DNA of 64,000 bases from Rhyacichthys aspro. Lineage: Eukaryota; Chordata; Actinopteri; Gobiiformes; Rhyacichthyidae. Positions 1 to 10,440 of this stretch are shown here, one piece after another (positions within the stretch are counted from its first letter, which is position 1; each line of letters begins with the position of its first letter). Where the stretch lies: NCBI GenBank assembly GCA_036850595.1, contig CM072165.1:15738630-15802629 (forward strand), read 5' to 3'. Both the position numbers and the translations under genes were made by a program. The notes beneath the pieces are model-generated. The model was not told the origin of the DNA, did not search any database, and was given only the letters and a program-made list of their open reading frames with translations.

Positions 1-850
1 AGTCTTACATGGGCTCTTTCAGCTGTGTCCCCGAGCAATCATTGACCTCCTCCCTCTCCATCGCAATGTCACTGTGTGTGTGTCATCAGAGTCAGAGTGA
101 GAAAGACAGATACAGGCACGTGCCTCACAGTAATAAACCTTTTTGTTTTTGTCCTAAGACAAAAATTCAATCACTTGTGTCCAAAAGATAAAAAAGTCAG
201 TTAAAAAAAAAAAAAACACTACACAGTATCTCATATCAGAGTTTTTTTTTAAATTGACATATGCATTTTTTTATAAGGTTCCCTAGTTGTGTCCCTACAT
301 TTGGTCAACATCGTCAGACAATCAGACAGGGCTAATCAAGAAATTAATGTTTGACAACCATAATTCAACACTGTCTTTAAATTTCTGAGAAAACAGTATG
401 AAAATGTTTAGGTATTTTAATTCTCTTAAAAGAGCTCATATTAGCATTTAGCAACTAGCTTAAAACAAAATACTACTTAATCTCTATGTGTTACCTACCT
501 TGTATGTCACTCTGTCAGATTTTCTAAATCTGTGTTGACGAAAAACAGGTGAGAACAATGCAAAAAGGACATTTAGTCAAAAAAAATAAGAAATTTGGGA
601 GGTTGTATCAAAGTAGATTTTAAAAGGTGCTCATATGGTAAACACATTTTGTTTAATTTATTTGGGGTTACAGTTTTAACTTTTCAAAATTGGGTTGCTG
701 TTTTGTCCCACTTTGAAGGAATGAATTGTTCACCTTTCAGACTCCTGCAAAAGTGCTGGGAGCCCATAGCGAGTGGAAATCCACAGACTTCGAATTAGCT
801 TTTTAGTTTAGTGTAGTTTTTCATTCATTGGATTAAACCAACTTTTAAGG
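1..850. other. AT-rich non-coding stretch
   Basis: No open frame, repeat terminus or splice-flanked segment is convincing here. The short open frames show no recognisable domain. Poly-A and poly-T runs lie near 200-260. Confidence 0.6.
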
Positions 851-1640
851 TCTGGCATGAAGTCTGCAAAAATAAAACTAACCAGGGCAGTGACGATGTT
901 AAGATGGTGTGCCTATGACACAGAATTTGTACCAAATAGAAATAAAAGATTTCAGGAATGGGCAGAGAAAGGCCTCACCTCTTACTTTACATTTACACAT
1001 AAAGGACAACTACCAGACTTTCAAACTCTCAAGGTGAAACATGACCTGGTAAATTAATACTTTGATCGGTATCTTAAATTGAGAAAAAGGTATGATGGGT
1101 GTGCAGACAAAAGTGGCAGCACTATTGTGAATATATTTCGATTAGCTGTAGGCTGTACCAAGGTCTCCAAGAAAGCAAACTAACTGACACACAATATGTT
1201 AAAAAGAAATGGGAAAAAGAAATGGGTTTGGCAGTAGATGAGGAAGTTATATGTAAAATGCAATGGAAAACAACCTATATGTTAACTTGGAGAGAATTTG
1301 GATGGAAGACAGATTTTTCATCTCTCTGATGCAGAAAGCTCACCAAAACATAGGCACAGGCGGCTGGAGACTGTGCGGTGACAGCAGCGCTAATCACCAT
1401 CACCAATTCAGGGCGTGCCCAAAAGCTGTACCCTTTTGGCAAGAGATACACAGATGCTTAGAGAACATTTTCCAAACCAATATCCCTTTCCTACACATCT
1501 ACCTAGGTCTGGAAACCCCAAATCTGACTTAAACCCGGTAATAGGTACCTGTTTAGGATTCTTTTATTGTTGGCTAGGAAATACCTGACAAGAAAATGGC
1601 TTCAACCAGACCTACCAGGTATTGAAAACTAGTACAATAC
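850..1640 (+). pseudogene. L1/Tx1-type LINE ORF2, C-terminal remnant
   Basis: Conceptual translation in shifting frames resembles the region after the reverse transcriptase in fish L1-type ORF2 proteins. It begins with a segment equivalent to the 'RYLKLR' stretch near 1067-1080. It ends with the cysteine/histidine region followed by the pattern 'PFWQEIHRCLENIF', encoded about 1431-1475. In intact relatives this follows a CCHC knuckle and reads PKI..FW.EI. Several frameshifts and stops interrupt it, so it codes for nothing now. The 5' part of the LINE (endonuclease and RT) is missing, as expected from truncated reverse transcription or later deletion. An L2-type tail in the opposite orientation abuts it at 1659. 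Assignment to L1/Tx1 type is from motif memory. Confidence 0.6.
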
Positions 1641-1658
1641 AATATACCAAATATTAAT

Positions 1659-2038
1659 TTTCTACCGCATAGTCCCATTTTTTGGGGTCACGAGTGGCTG
1701 GAGCCTATCCCAGCAGCTTTGGGCCTTAGGCGGGGTACACCCTGGACAGTGGCCAGTTCGTCGCAGGGCTGACACTGACTATAGACTGAGGCTGACTAGA
1801 GACGAACATTGACAGACAAACATTCACTCTCACATTCATTCACTAGGGATACTTTAGAGTTGCCAATTGACCTATACATGCATGTTTTTGGGCAGTGGGA
1901 GAGAACCTGGAGAACCCAGAGAGAACCCACGGTGACACGGGGAGGACATGCAGACTCCTCACAGAAAGAGTTAGCTGACGATGTTTACTGTGTTTCTTGT
2001 TGTGAAGCAGGAACGCTAACCACTCTGCTACTGTGCAC
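1659..2038 (-). repeat. L2-type LINE 3' tail repeat, copy 1
   Basis: This is the reverse complement of the dispersed fish repeat that ends in 'GGATAAGCGGTAGAAAATGA' plus ATGA repeats. Here the terminal 'ttttctaccgc' is at 1659. The repeat then runs through 'ggctggagcctatcccagc' and the block around 1886-1960 rich in 'gagaaccc'. Copies 2 and 3 are at 15021 and 38798 in plus orientation. The family matches the 3' region of Maui/L2-type LINEs as I know it. Copy 1 is the longest and the ATGA tail has been lost. Confidence 0.6.
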
Positions 2039-5000
2039 TATACCAAATATATATAATGGAAAGACTCACTATGACATTAAGATTAGAAAAGGAAAAACTG
2101 ATTGGTCTCTGGTCTAAATGGACTAAGTATATAAGAGTAATAAGAATGGACCTTGTGGTCTGGGGGGTGAGGAAGGCAACATGCGGTAGGGGAGAGAGTC
2201 GACAACAAGAGAGAGAGGATTGAAACAAACGGTAGTAAAGCTCTAAACAAGATTTTTTTCAACTTGTCCCTCTGTATATGGTTAATTTTGTTTTTTGTCT
2301 ACATGCTTTCATAAAAAGGTCAATATTTATGTGTGGAAATACTTAATACTTATCTATATTATATTTTTTTATTACTTCGAAAATCCAGATGGTGTGCTCG
2401 TTAGGTTTCTGTTCTGGTGTGATCTGATCTGTGCAGATTGATGCAGACTGGCTCTGTCTGGAGGAAAATAGAACTGCTGCGTATCTTGTCCACTTCACTC
2501 CGCACTGTCTGACTGGAGCTGCAATGCAGCGGATGCAGTGGAAATGCTCTCAATGAAAACAAGGATGCATATTTGTTGCGGAGTGCTTGGCGGAGCAGAG
2601 ATGCATGCAGTGGAAATTGGTTGTCTCACATTTCACTTGCACCACACGGGAATTAATGGCTATTTCCTGGGCCAATGGGAAAAATTATCATCAGAGAAGC
2701 CACTGTGAATGGCATAGCTCGTTCAGACATTTGGCCTTCGCACGATAATTCTTGGAACAGAAGTAGAAAACTCATGAGTCAGAGAAAGTGTTTTTCCTTA
2801 ATAAGGTAACTCTGATTGAGAGGATTACATGGCTACTTTAAAGAGCATCTTTTCAGCACATGTTGAGACTAAAGAGTTGTCGCAACAGTATGGCTGGCAA
2901 AGTCAGAGCCAGGTTAAAAGCAGCTGTTAGTTCCGGATTACAGACTCCTCCCCAGAGTGCCCTGACAATGTTAATGTCAAAAGCTTGTTCTTCAGGGCAT
3001 GGCTAGGCAAGGAACATGGCAGCATAGCCCTACGGAAATGTTTGTTAAACTAGAAGAAAGGCAGAATGGATTTCATCAGTCTATGATGAGGTTACAGTGT
3101 GTGTTTAAAGAGGACATGGTGATCGCAGCCTGTGGGAAATGCCCTGGGGATCAGTCAGCTCCACTCCCACGGTTCACAGAGTCTGTCTCACTTTAAAGTA
3201 CAAAAATACAAAACTCTATCAAGAAGAACTGCAAAGGTCAAGCGTGGAAAGAGGAGTGTCAATGGACAGAATAAAAAACTTAATCAGAAACATACATAAA
3301 AAGGGAAGTGAATCTAATGTCAGCAGCCATATTTGAATAATAATAATAATAATAATAAAACAAAACGCACGCATTTGAAACTCACACACTGAACTCCCAA
3401 AATCAACATGTTTTTAAATTTCCAAATTTTTGTCTGTCAAAAAACAGCTTTTAATTAATATAAACAGATGCATGTTATAGTTATAATAATCTGGCTATGA
3501 TAATTCTTTACACTATTACTACTCTGTTAAATCTAACATTTGTCTAACTGCCCAACTGTGCTTTTCATTTATACTTATAAGTGTAATTCTCATTTTGAGA
3601 CAGAGGAGAGGTGTGGCATACATAAACACATATCTTTCTCTCTCTTTCTCTCTATTACAACTGTAGAATACAAATATGGACATTTTTAATATTTTTTTCT
3701 TTGTAAAATGTCTCCTTCATTTCAAAATCCACCGTTTGAACTATGAATTCATTCATCTTAAGAGGAGTCTTTTTTTCTTTTTTTTTTTGCTATGACCCAT
3801 CATTTCTCAAAGGCGTTCAACTCTGTGTGAGTAGTTCATGTCTTTACTCATGACTTTGTGGCCTGGTCAAATTACGTGCTCTTCCACTTGCCTGACAAGT
3901 CAGCATCAACATTAGCTTCTGCAATCACTAAGCTGCTGCCTGCTGCCCATCTTGACATAATCCCAACGTTCGCTTCCTTTGGGTGTCACTGGGAGCACAG
4001 ACCTGGGGAGCCCTCTGGCTGTGTCGTGGCAGGGCTTTTGAGGTGCTTCGAGACGCATCTGTGGGAGGCTTCAGAAGCTCAAATGTAGCTACAGCTCATT
4101 CTTGTAACCTGCTAGCAGCTATTCGATTTTCTACAGACGGCCAACAGTGGTGCAAAGAAGAAAATAACTGGACAAAAAATATCACAAGCAAGAAATGAGG
4201 AAGCCAAGAAATCTTGTACTGAAAACTCTTGTACTGAAAAGAAAATGCAGCATGATAAGCAGAAATCCAGAAGATGGCCTTGCCAAAAACTGAGGAACTA
4301 CAGAAGACAAGACATGAATGAGAGAAAAAAGCAGTGGAAGGAAGAGGTACAACGAGGAGGGAATTGTTTGGAGATATGAAAAATTGAATCAGATGAGGAG
4401 TCAAATGACACAGAAAATGAAAAGAACTAACCACATGAAAGGTGTCTTTTATAATGTCATTCAACTGGTTTTAAGCTGACAACAGGACCTTCTCATTTTT
4501 GCTTACCATCAAATATCGGTTACATTTGTATTTGTCTCCTAACCCTCCCACACAAACCTGAATTGAACCAGAAAAAAGCTAACAACCTGCATTTTTTTTG
4601 TGTTTGTTTGCAAAGTAGGAATGACATAATATTGACAATATTGCAATATTACAAGAGTTAAAGTGTCTTTACATTGTCATGGACTTGTGACTGTACCAAA
4701 TGGTAGATTGTCCGGGCAAAAAAAAAAAAAATTTCTGTCAGCAGAGTAACAGAGCAGAGAGAACAGAGACCATCCTCTTTTGCACTCAGATTCAGTTCAG
4801 CCAACATGGCCGATGTTGGAGTTGTGAAGAGCGATAGCGAACACAAAGGGGAGAGAAAACCACTTTCACCCGAAAAGTTTTGATACGGTGTCAGAAAAAA
4901 GTCCAGTCAAGCCAACAGACTGCCTCACTACCTCATAACAAGAGCTTCAGAAATCATAAGATCTATCAGTGAAAATACAGCTGAACTGTACCAGACAACA

Positions 5001-6477
5001 AAGGATTTTAATTTTCCAATACGCGCAATGTCACAAGCTCAGAGGGCTATGCAGCGCCTACCCCACTAACAGAAGTCACTGACCAGCCGGGAAGCCAGCA
5101 GCCAGCCAGATCGCCAGGACTAAGCAATTTGGGAGAGACAGGTAAGATATGCTATATAGGCCTGCTTGGTACTGTATAAGCTCTGCACTTCTTATGGTAG
5201 GCCAACTGCTTTCTCAATTTGCCTTGTATCAGAGCCAAGCACGTGCAGCTGCTGAGTGTGTGTTTACGAGGCTGTGCACAGGTAGACATGGCAGTCTGGG
5301 TGGGACCTGCTTGGTGTTATGCTTCTCCTACACGTGGGACTGTGGTCTTTTTTACAGTAGATGCGAGACAAAACATTTAAAATCAAGCCCATTTAATTTA
5401 GCAAGTTATTAATAAATCGTTAAAAAGTCAAATAAATCTAAATATAGGCTATTGGCCAGGGGTAAAGTGTCAAAAGCCCCAAAATTTGGTAAATAATTGA
5501 TGAATGTGTTTGTTTAGAAGTTAATGGCCATCCAAACCCGCTCAGTATGCCACTGCAGTGACGACAAAAATAACAAGACATTTAAAAAACATTTAACATT
5601 TAAAAAGCTGGAGTCATTTGTTAGACAGTTATTATTATTTGTCAGACACAGATCTATCTCATCAAACTTAATATGTATTTATCACATGCTTTGATTTGCT
5701 GTAATCAATGATTTGGGCTTTTTTGGCACAAAGATTTGAATAGTAAGTGGTAAATTGTGTTCCAAAGCACATTTCACTTTTTTTATTTTCATTTCCAGGG
5801 CGCAATTGAACGCAGCGGCATCATGCTGGCTACACATGGCTTACAAGCGCTTAACAAGCCTCTGTCTTTTCTTCTATTAAATGGTTAGACGAAGAAGAAG
5901 CACGATGTCAGGCTGTGACAGGTTGCATCAGGAAGGCTTGGGAATGACGTGAGCTGAGTGCAGCTGAATTGTTTGTGCGTGAGGCACGGAAGGAGTCACA
6001 TAAAGACTGAGGTTACGTGTACAAATGAGGACTTCTATTATTTTCACAAGACTCGGGAGACTGGTACACTGGGTGAACTCGTTCCCTCACGGACTGTTGT
6101 GCCAAGATTTTGAATTGAACTGTCCTGCCTGTGACCCCTCTTTATGTGTCTACAATCATCCACGTCATTTTGTTCTCGATTATTCGCGGCCCCAGACCCA
6201 CACCAATTTAACCAGGAGCTATTAAGGAAAGTAAAATGAGTAAACTGCACCATTAGGAAAAAAAAAACAGCCGACCTTCTCAGAGCTACATTGCACAAAG
6301 ACAAGCAGCAGCAGTAAGACATCCGAATCACTCTGTATGTTAAAGAATTCTCTATTCACCAGAAACATTGATATAAATGTGTCAGAATTATTGAGTGAAT
6401 TGGCGCTCAGATCCTTAGCCATGGCTGCGCACCTCCAAAGCAGGGTGCGCATGGTCTTAGCACCAATTCAGACTTAC
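2039..6477. other. Unassigned intergenic stretch
   Basis: No gene is recognised. It contains a TAA microsatellite at about 3336-3358 and a short direct repeat of 'cttgtactgaaaa' near 4212-4240. A short frame starting ATGGCCGATG at 4807 lies in an acceptable start context and runs 26 codons to a stop. A donor-like 'acaggtaag' follows at 5139. Together these could be a decayed first exon or transposase start, but nothing names it. Confidence 0.5.
3336..3358. repeat. (TAA)n microsatellite
   Basis: About seven uninterrupted TAA units. Confidence 0.9.
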
Positions 6478-7178
6478 GCCTTATTTACACTGACTGCATT
6501 ACGGATACGGAGCGGAATCCATACGGAATCCGTACGGACTGCCATTTACACTGGGTGCGGTGCGTGTGCTGTACGTGTCCGGAAATCTGCATCCGCGAGA
6601 CCACAAAACCACAAGGATTCACGCTGAAGGGTTGAGTTCACGATAACATCCATGTAATGAGAGAGGTGCTTGTAAACAAAAGCCACACTGCCTTATATAT
6701 ATCCCAGAGCTCCAGCTATTTCACTCCATGCCTTCTCTTTTCTGGTGTTGTGAGATAAAATTGTAGAGATAAAATTGTATGGTTTTGGACTTCCGTGATG
6801 AATCTCTCGTCGTCCATGGTCTCAAATAACCCCTGGGACCCTCTGACTGCACTTGTGACCCCCGTGTCAGAATATGACGTAATACAGCATAGCGAGTTTA
6901 CGGAACTTGTTTTATTTTGAAATATACCGGATCCACCTCGCTGGCCCACGTCTGACTTCCTGTCTGGCTCATGTAATTTCTTCAACTTCATGAAAATCTG
7001 CATGCAGCGTCCGGAAAAAATAGACTCCTTGCGAAAACCTTCCGGAGCTCCGGATCCGGGTACGTACCGCACCTGCAGCTGGTTTAAATGCTCACACTGA
7101 CTACAACGGTTTCTTTTCCTTACGGCGTCCGTATGGACGCCGTTCCGCATTCCGCTCCACAGTCAGTGTAAATTAGGC
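6478..7178. mobile_element. Non-autonomous PIF/Harbinger-like DNA element
   Basis: The ends form an inverted repeat. The left end is GCCTTATTTACACTGACTG at 6478; the reverse complement of the right end differs from it at one of 19 positions. Further in, both sides share GGAGCGGAAT and 'ccatacgga' motifs. The interior carries a minus-strand relic of a MADF/Myb-like accessory protein, which suggests PIF/Harbinger, whose autonomous members encode such a protein. I could not resolve a 3-bp target duplication, so the exact termini may be off by a few bases. Confidence 0.5.
6690..6817 (-). pseudogene. MADF (Myb/SANT-like) domain relic
   Basis: The minus-strand frame beginning ATG at 6817 reads 'MDDERFITEVQNHTIL', the typical opening of a MADF domain. 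After a short disrupted segment a shifted frame reads 'KEKAWSEIAGALG', the conserved second helix (E-K-AW-EIA). At least one frameshift separates the halves. In PIF/Harbinger transposons the MADF protein is the DNA-binding partner that helps bring in the transposase. Here only this fragment remains inside an element of about 700 bp, so it cannot encode a working partner. A decayed host MADF gene is less likely given the flanking inverted repeats. Confidence 0.5.
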
Positions 7179-7515
7179 ATTTGACAGATGCAGTTTAGAG
7201 TCAGAAGCTTACATGTGTCTAGTGGGGGGCTTAGCAAATTTGGGGCCCTAGGCAAACCTTTCAGAAGGGGCCCTTCCTCACATCTACCTTAATGAACCGG
7301 TAGGCCTCGAGGTTGAGAGATTCTGTAGCCCCTCCACAACTGTCATAAAATGTTTTGAATTCGGAAGAGCCATTTTGTATATTTAGATGTGATTTATTCC
7401 TCACCTTTCTGCTTACTAGTTTGTAGTCTGTGACTGGAAGTGCTTGATATTGTTTTGCCATATGAGGAATCTGGTTGGGCATAACGTCTGTTGATTACAT
7501 GAAAAAGATTTTGGG
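7179..7515. other. Unassigned spacer
   Basis: Contains 'ggggccctaggcaaacc' near 7242, a phrase that looks like a repeat edge, but no partner end is visible. No coding signal. Confidence 0.4.
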
Positions 7516-8040
7516 CCGATCTAAACGCAGCCGGAGACATAGACGGAAGCTCATTTAGGGGCGTGTCAAAAGCTATTTTATCCGATTAACAGAGCGGAGA
7601 CATATGTTATTGTTACTTTTATGAAATGTATTTTACGAAATATATTTATTTTAGAGTCATTCCTCTGTGATGGAATGCAAAAGGCTTCTCTTTTATTGTG
7701 TTATTTATTGTAAAGCACTGTATATTCTATCAAAAAAAAGTTTAGAGTAGCCTACTTTCAACTCATTTTATTATGAACAAACTCACATGCAGATAAAAAA
7801 AAAACATACTCTTTAAAAACAGATTGTGTTTTTATCATTAATTTGGCAGAATTGTGAATTTTATACACGTCTTTATGTGTTCTAATTTTAATTGTGCAAA
7901 CAGTCACCCACAACTTTTCTTCAAAAAAGGATACTACACATGTCTGGACATGCTCTGAATCAATATGGAGCATTTTATACAAACTGCCAGCATTTTTAGA
8001 CATTATAATTTGGTATCAAACCACACTGGGATTTTTCCTT
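7516..8040 (+). repeat. Unnamed dispersed repeat, copy 1
   Basis: This segment is collinear with 63273-63820 in the same orientation. Shared blocks include 'ggggcgtgtcaaaagctatt' (7559), 'tagagtagcctactttc' (7743), 'acatgctctg' (7949), 'caaactgccagc' (7980) and 'tttggtatcaaa' (8009). Small insertions and deletions separate the blocks. No protein, tRNA-like head or clear terminal inverted repeat is visible, so the class is open. Confidence 0.65.
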
Positions 8041-8392
8041 TAAAACCCTGGTTTTGTCCCTGGTGAGGTTCCTGTATTCTGCTTCTGATGCCCCACTGTC
8101 TCCTTGTGTAAGCTGCCTTTCTCCACCTCTTTTACAATATGTATATTTTTATTAAGCGATGCACTGTTCTGTCTGCAGCACAATATTCTAATATTCAAAA
8201 ATCTTTGTGCTTCTATAAATCCTCAGTTGGTGGTAAGTAATGTAATAAATAAGTAAAATTGATTTATTTCCTATTTTGTTTACCTAAACATTGACTAATA
8301 ATAATACACATGTGCGTGACAATAATTTAACATCCTAATTGATTTTAACAGTCCCCCATCAGTCCGTGCACCTGCCCAATGCTACAGTGTTT
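8041..8392. other. Unassigned spacer
   Basis: AT-rich sequence between the unnamed repeat and the Penelope-like remnant. Nothing is supported here. Confidence 0.4.
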
Positions 8393-9098
8393 TCACTTAC
8401 AGTGGGCTAAAAAGACCACACACTGCTTCTTGGCTTGTGCTTTGAGTAAGACCAGCTCACCCACCTGCGCCATGCCACACCTTGTGCTGGCAGAGATGCA
8501 GGTGGGCACAAGATAGATGCGACAGGCACAAGATTGCATATTTAACACCTCGATCTCGATCTCTACCACTGCCCCTGGCTTCCTTTGCCCCTCTTTCAAA
8601 CTACCTGGCCCTGGCCAAGATTCAGACATTGCTGTCCTCAAAGGAATCCCCTTCTCTTTGAGATGGAGGTGGACTGCAGACTCATGTCCATTTGGGCTCG
8701 CTCCTCTGTTTTGATAAATCCGCTTGTGAAGCGTTAGGGGTGATTCTCCTATATTTAGTTTCACTGCATTCTTTACTCCATTGGACAGTATAGTGCATAG
8801 TCAAGTTTCCACTGAACTTGAATATTGAGACTGTAGAGATGAATCCTGCAGTAATCTCTTCTGCACTGCCATGAGTGCTTTAGTGTTAGGGATGCAGGTA
8901 AAGAGAGATGTGACATCGAACCTATTGTCTCATCTGAATCTAACTGTAAATGTTTGACTTTATTGACAAATCTTGTGAATTAGTGAAATGGTGGCATGTG
9001 TGGCAAACCAAACCAATCAAGCCTAAATGATGGCCAGGAGTTTGGCTAGATTGAAAGTGACTGAGTCTGTATTACTCACTATGGGTACTGTTCCTTCC
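8393..9098 (-). pseudogene. Penelope-like element: RT core and GIY-YIG remnant
   Basis: Read on the minus strand from 9098 down, the translation resembles a Penelope-like reverse transcriptase. There is 'VPIVSNTDSVTFN' after the LPKIHK-like motif, then 'FDVTSLFTCIPNTKAL' near 8910, corresponding to the catalytic-Asp motif A region. Further down, from 8764, it reads 'IGESPLTLHKRIYQ' and 'ESAVHLHLKEKG'. These match the GIY-YIG endonuclease tail seen in fish Penelope elements (IGET..LH.R; SAVHLHLKE). The order RT then GIY-YIG on one strand is as in the family. Frameshifts and stops are present and the RT is far from complete. A TTAA-flanked element at 9103 splits the RT; its upstream part resumes at 10044. 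Confidence 0.65.
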
Positions 9099-10043
9099 TT
9101 AAAGGTCCTATATTATACTATTTTGAACATTATACAGTGCATTTTGGATACATTTAGGTTACCATATCACGTTTTGCAACATGAAACACACAATATTTAT
9201 CTTATACAAGCGGTTTGGATGAGCTCTCATCATGAGTCCAAAGTGAACGGTCTGATTTGGCGCTGTCACTTTAAGGCTCAGCTCTCCCGTGTTGGCTTCG
9301 CCCACTCATGACGTCACGCTATATCTACGCGAGCTACGCTGGAAACAGACTGAAGTAAACACGGTACATGGTAGTAATAACTTTTTCAGAAATATCCTTG
9401 AGAGTAAATGAGCCGTATATCTTAACATAACATGAGCAAACACAAAGACCTCGAAGGCTTCTACAAGACGTTTCTGCTTGGTAAATGAGAAACTATTTAT
9501 TGTGTATGTTTCTATGGTGTAGCCCGTAGCATAGCGCGTGTTAACTGCTTCTGTTTATCGGTGCACATGTGGAAATGACTGTACAATGCCTACTGAAGCT
9601 GAGAATGTATGCTGCCTGGAGACTCCTAAGGTAGCTGGTGTGCAGTGTATTGAAAGAACTATAACAAAGTAGCCTAGCAATATGTAGAGCTATGCAGTAA
9701 TGCTTGTTAGTAATACATGATGCTGACTGTGAGTAAGCTAACACAGGAGCAGCGATGCTTCTCTGTTTCTGAGCTGCAGAGCACGGCACTTGTTGACAGT
9801 TCAGGAGAGAGGGGCTGGAGGAGTGTGGAGGAGCACTTCCTGGAGAGGAGTGGTTTATTTCACATATTGACGTCATTGCGTGAAACAGCTCGTTGAAAGG
9901 ACTGTAGCTCAAACTAAATAAATTACTTAAACATGCGTGAATGAAACAAAACACAACTTTGGGTATGTGTTTGAGGTAGAAACAACGTTATAACATGGTT
10001 AAAAGCTCAGAAAAGTCGATTTCACATAATATGGGACCTTTAA
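9099..10043. mobile_element. TTAA-flanked DNA element, 937 bp
   Basis: The element spans 9103-10039 between TTAA at 9099-9102 and TTAA at 10040-10043. Its ends are inverted: AGGTCCTATATTAT on the left, and the right end read in reverse complement is AGGTCCCATATTATG. TTAA duplications are used by piggyBac and Kolobok superfamilies; I cannot choose between them. No transposase is visible, so it is non-autonomous. It sits inside Penelope RT sequence. Removing it and one TTAA leaves a continuous RT-like reading across the site, which supports the boundaries. Confidence 0.75.
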
Positions 10044-10140
10044 GTATTTTGGACAAGCAATAATTCCAAGAATGGCATGCCCAAGATACAGCCAGGGGTA
10101 CAAAGGTCGATCAGAGACTTGGTCCCTCTCAACCCTTTGC
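10044..10140 (-). pseudogene. Penelope-like RT, N-terminal part of the minus-strand copy
   Basis: Immediately beyond the TTAA insertion the minus strand reads 'YCLSKILKEG', aligning with the family motif YGLPKIHKEG. The following residues, TVPIVS, lie on the other side of the insertion. Upstream sequence is too decayed to align. Confidence 0.55.
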
Positions 10141-10184
10141 ATACAATCTATAACCTTCTTCTTGTAACCAACAAGTGGCTTTAT

Positions 10185-10440
10185 TGTGGGAAAGCCATTC
10201 CGTGCATTTATGGCTTGCCCAAAATACATAAGGAAGGAACATCAGCATGAGAATTCCCCCTCCAGCACTCCCATTGCCTATTCTAAACCGCTCCCATTTA
10301 GAGATGTAAAACTCAGTTCTCAAAGTTCCTTGGATGAGGGGTGAAACATCTTCACCTTAAGACTTACATCCAGATGCCTGCGTTGAAACCTTTTCTTAAA
10401 TATGTCCTGGATGACTGATAACCTCCACAGACATGTACAT
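10185..10440 (+). pseudogene. Penelope-like element, plus-strand copy: RT motif and 3' tail
   Basis: The plus strand at about 10206-10238 reads 'IYGLPKIHKEG', the hallmark N-terminal Penelope RT motif. Soon after there is a stop, and most of the RT and GIY-YIG is missing. From about 10331 the sequence 'ggatgaggggtgaaacatct' and 'ctggatgactgataacc' (10407) resembles the 3' untranslated region of fish Penelope elements. This copy therefore points right while the neighbouring copy points left, giving a head-to-head pair meeting around 10140-10185. Such inverted and partial copies are common in this class. Confidence 0.5.

Noticed and set aside
4807..5142. Short frame from ATGGCCGATG plus downstream donor as a first exon
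   Set aside because: The frame stops after 26 codons and the remaining segment has stops in all frames before the donor.
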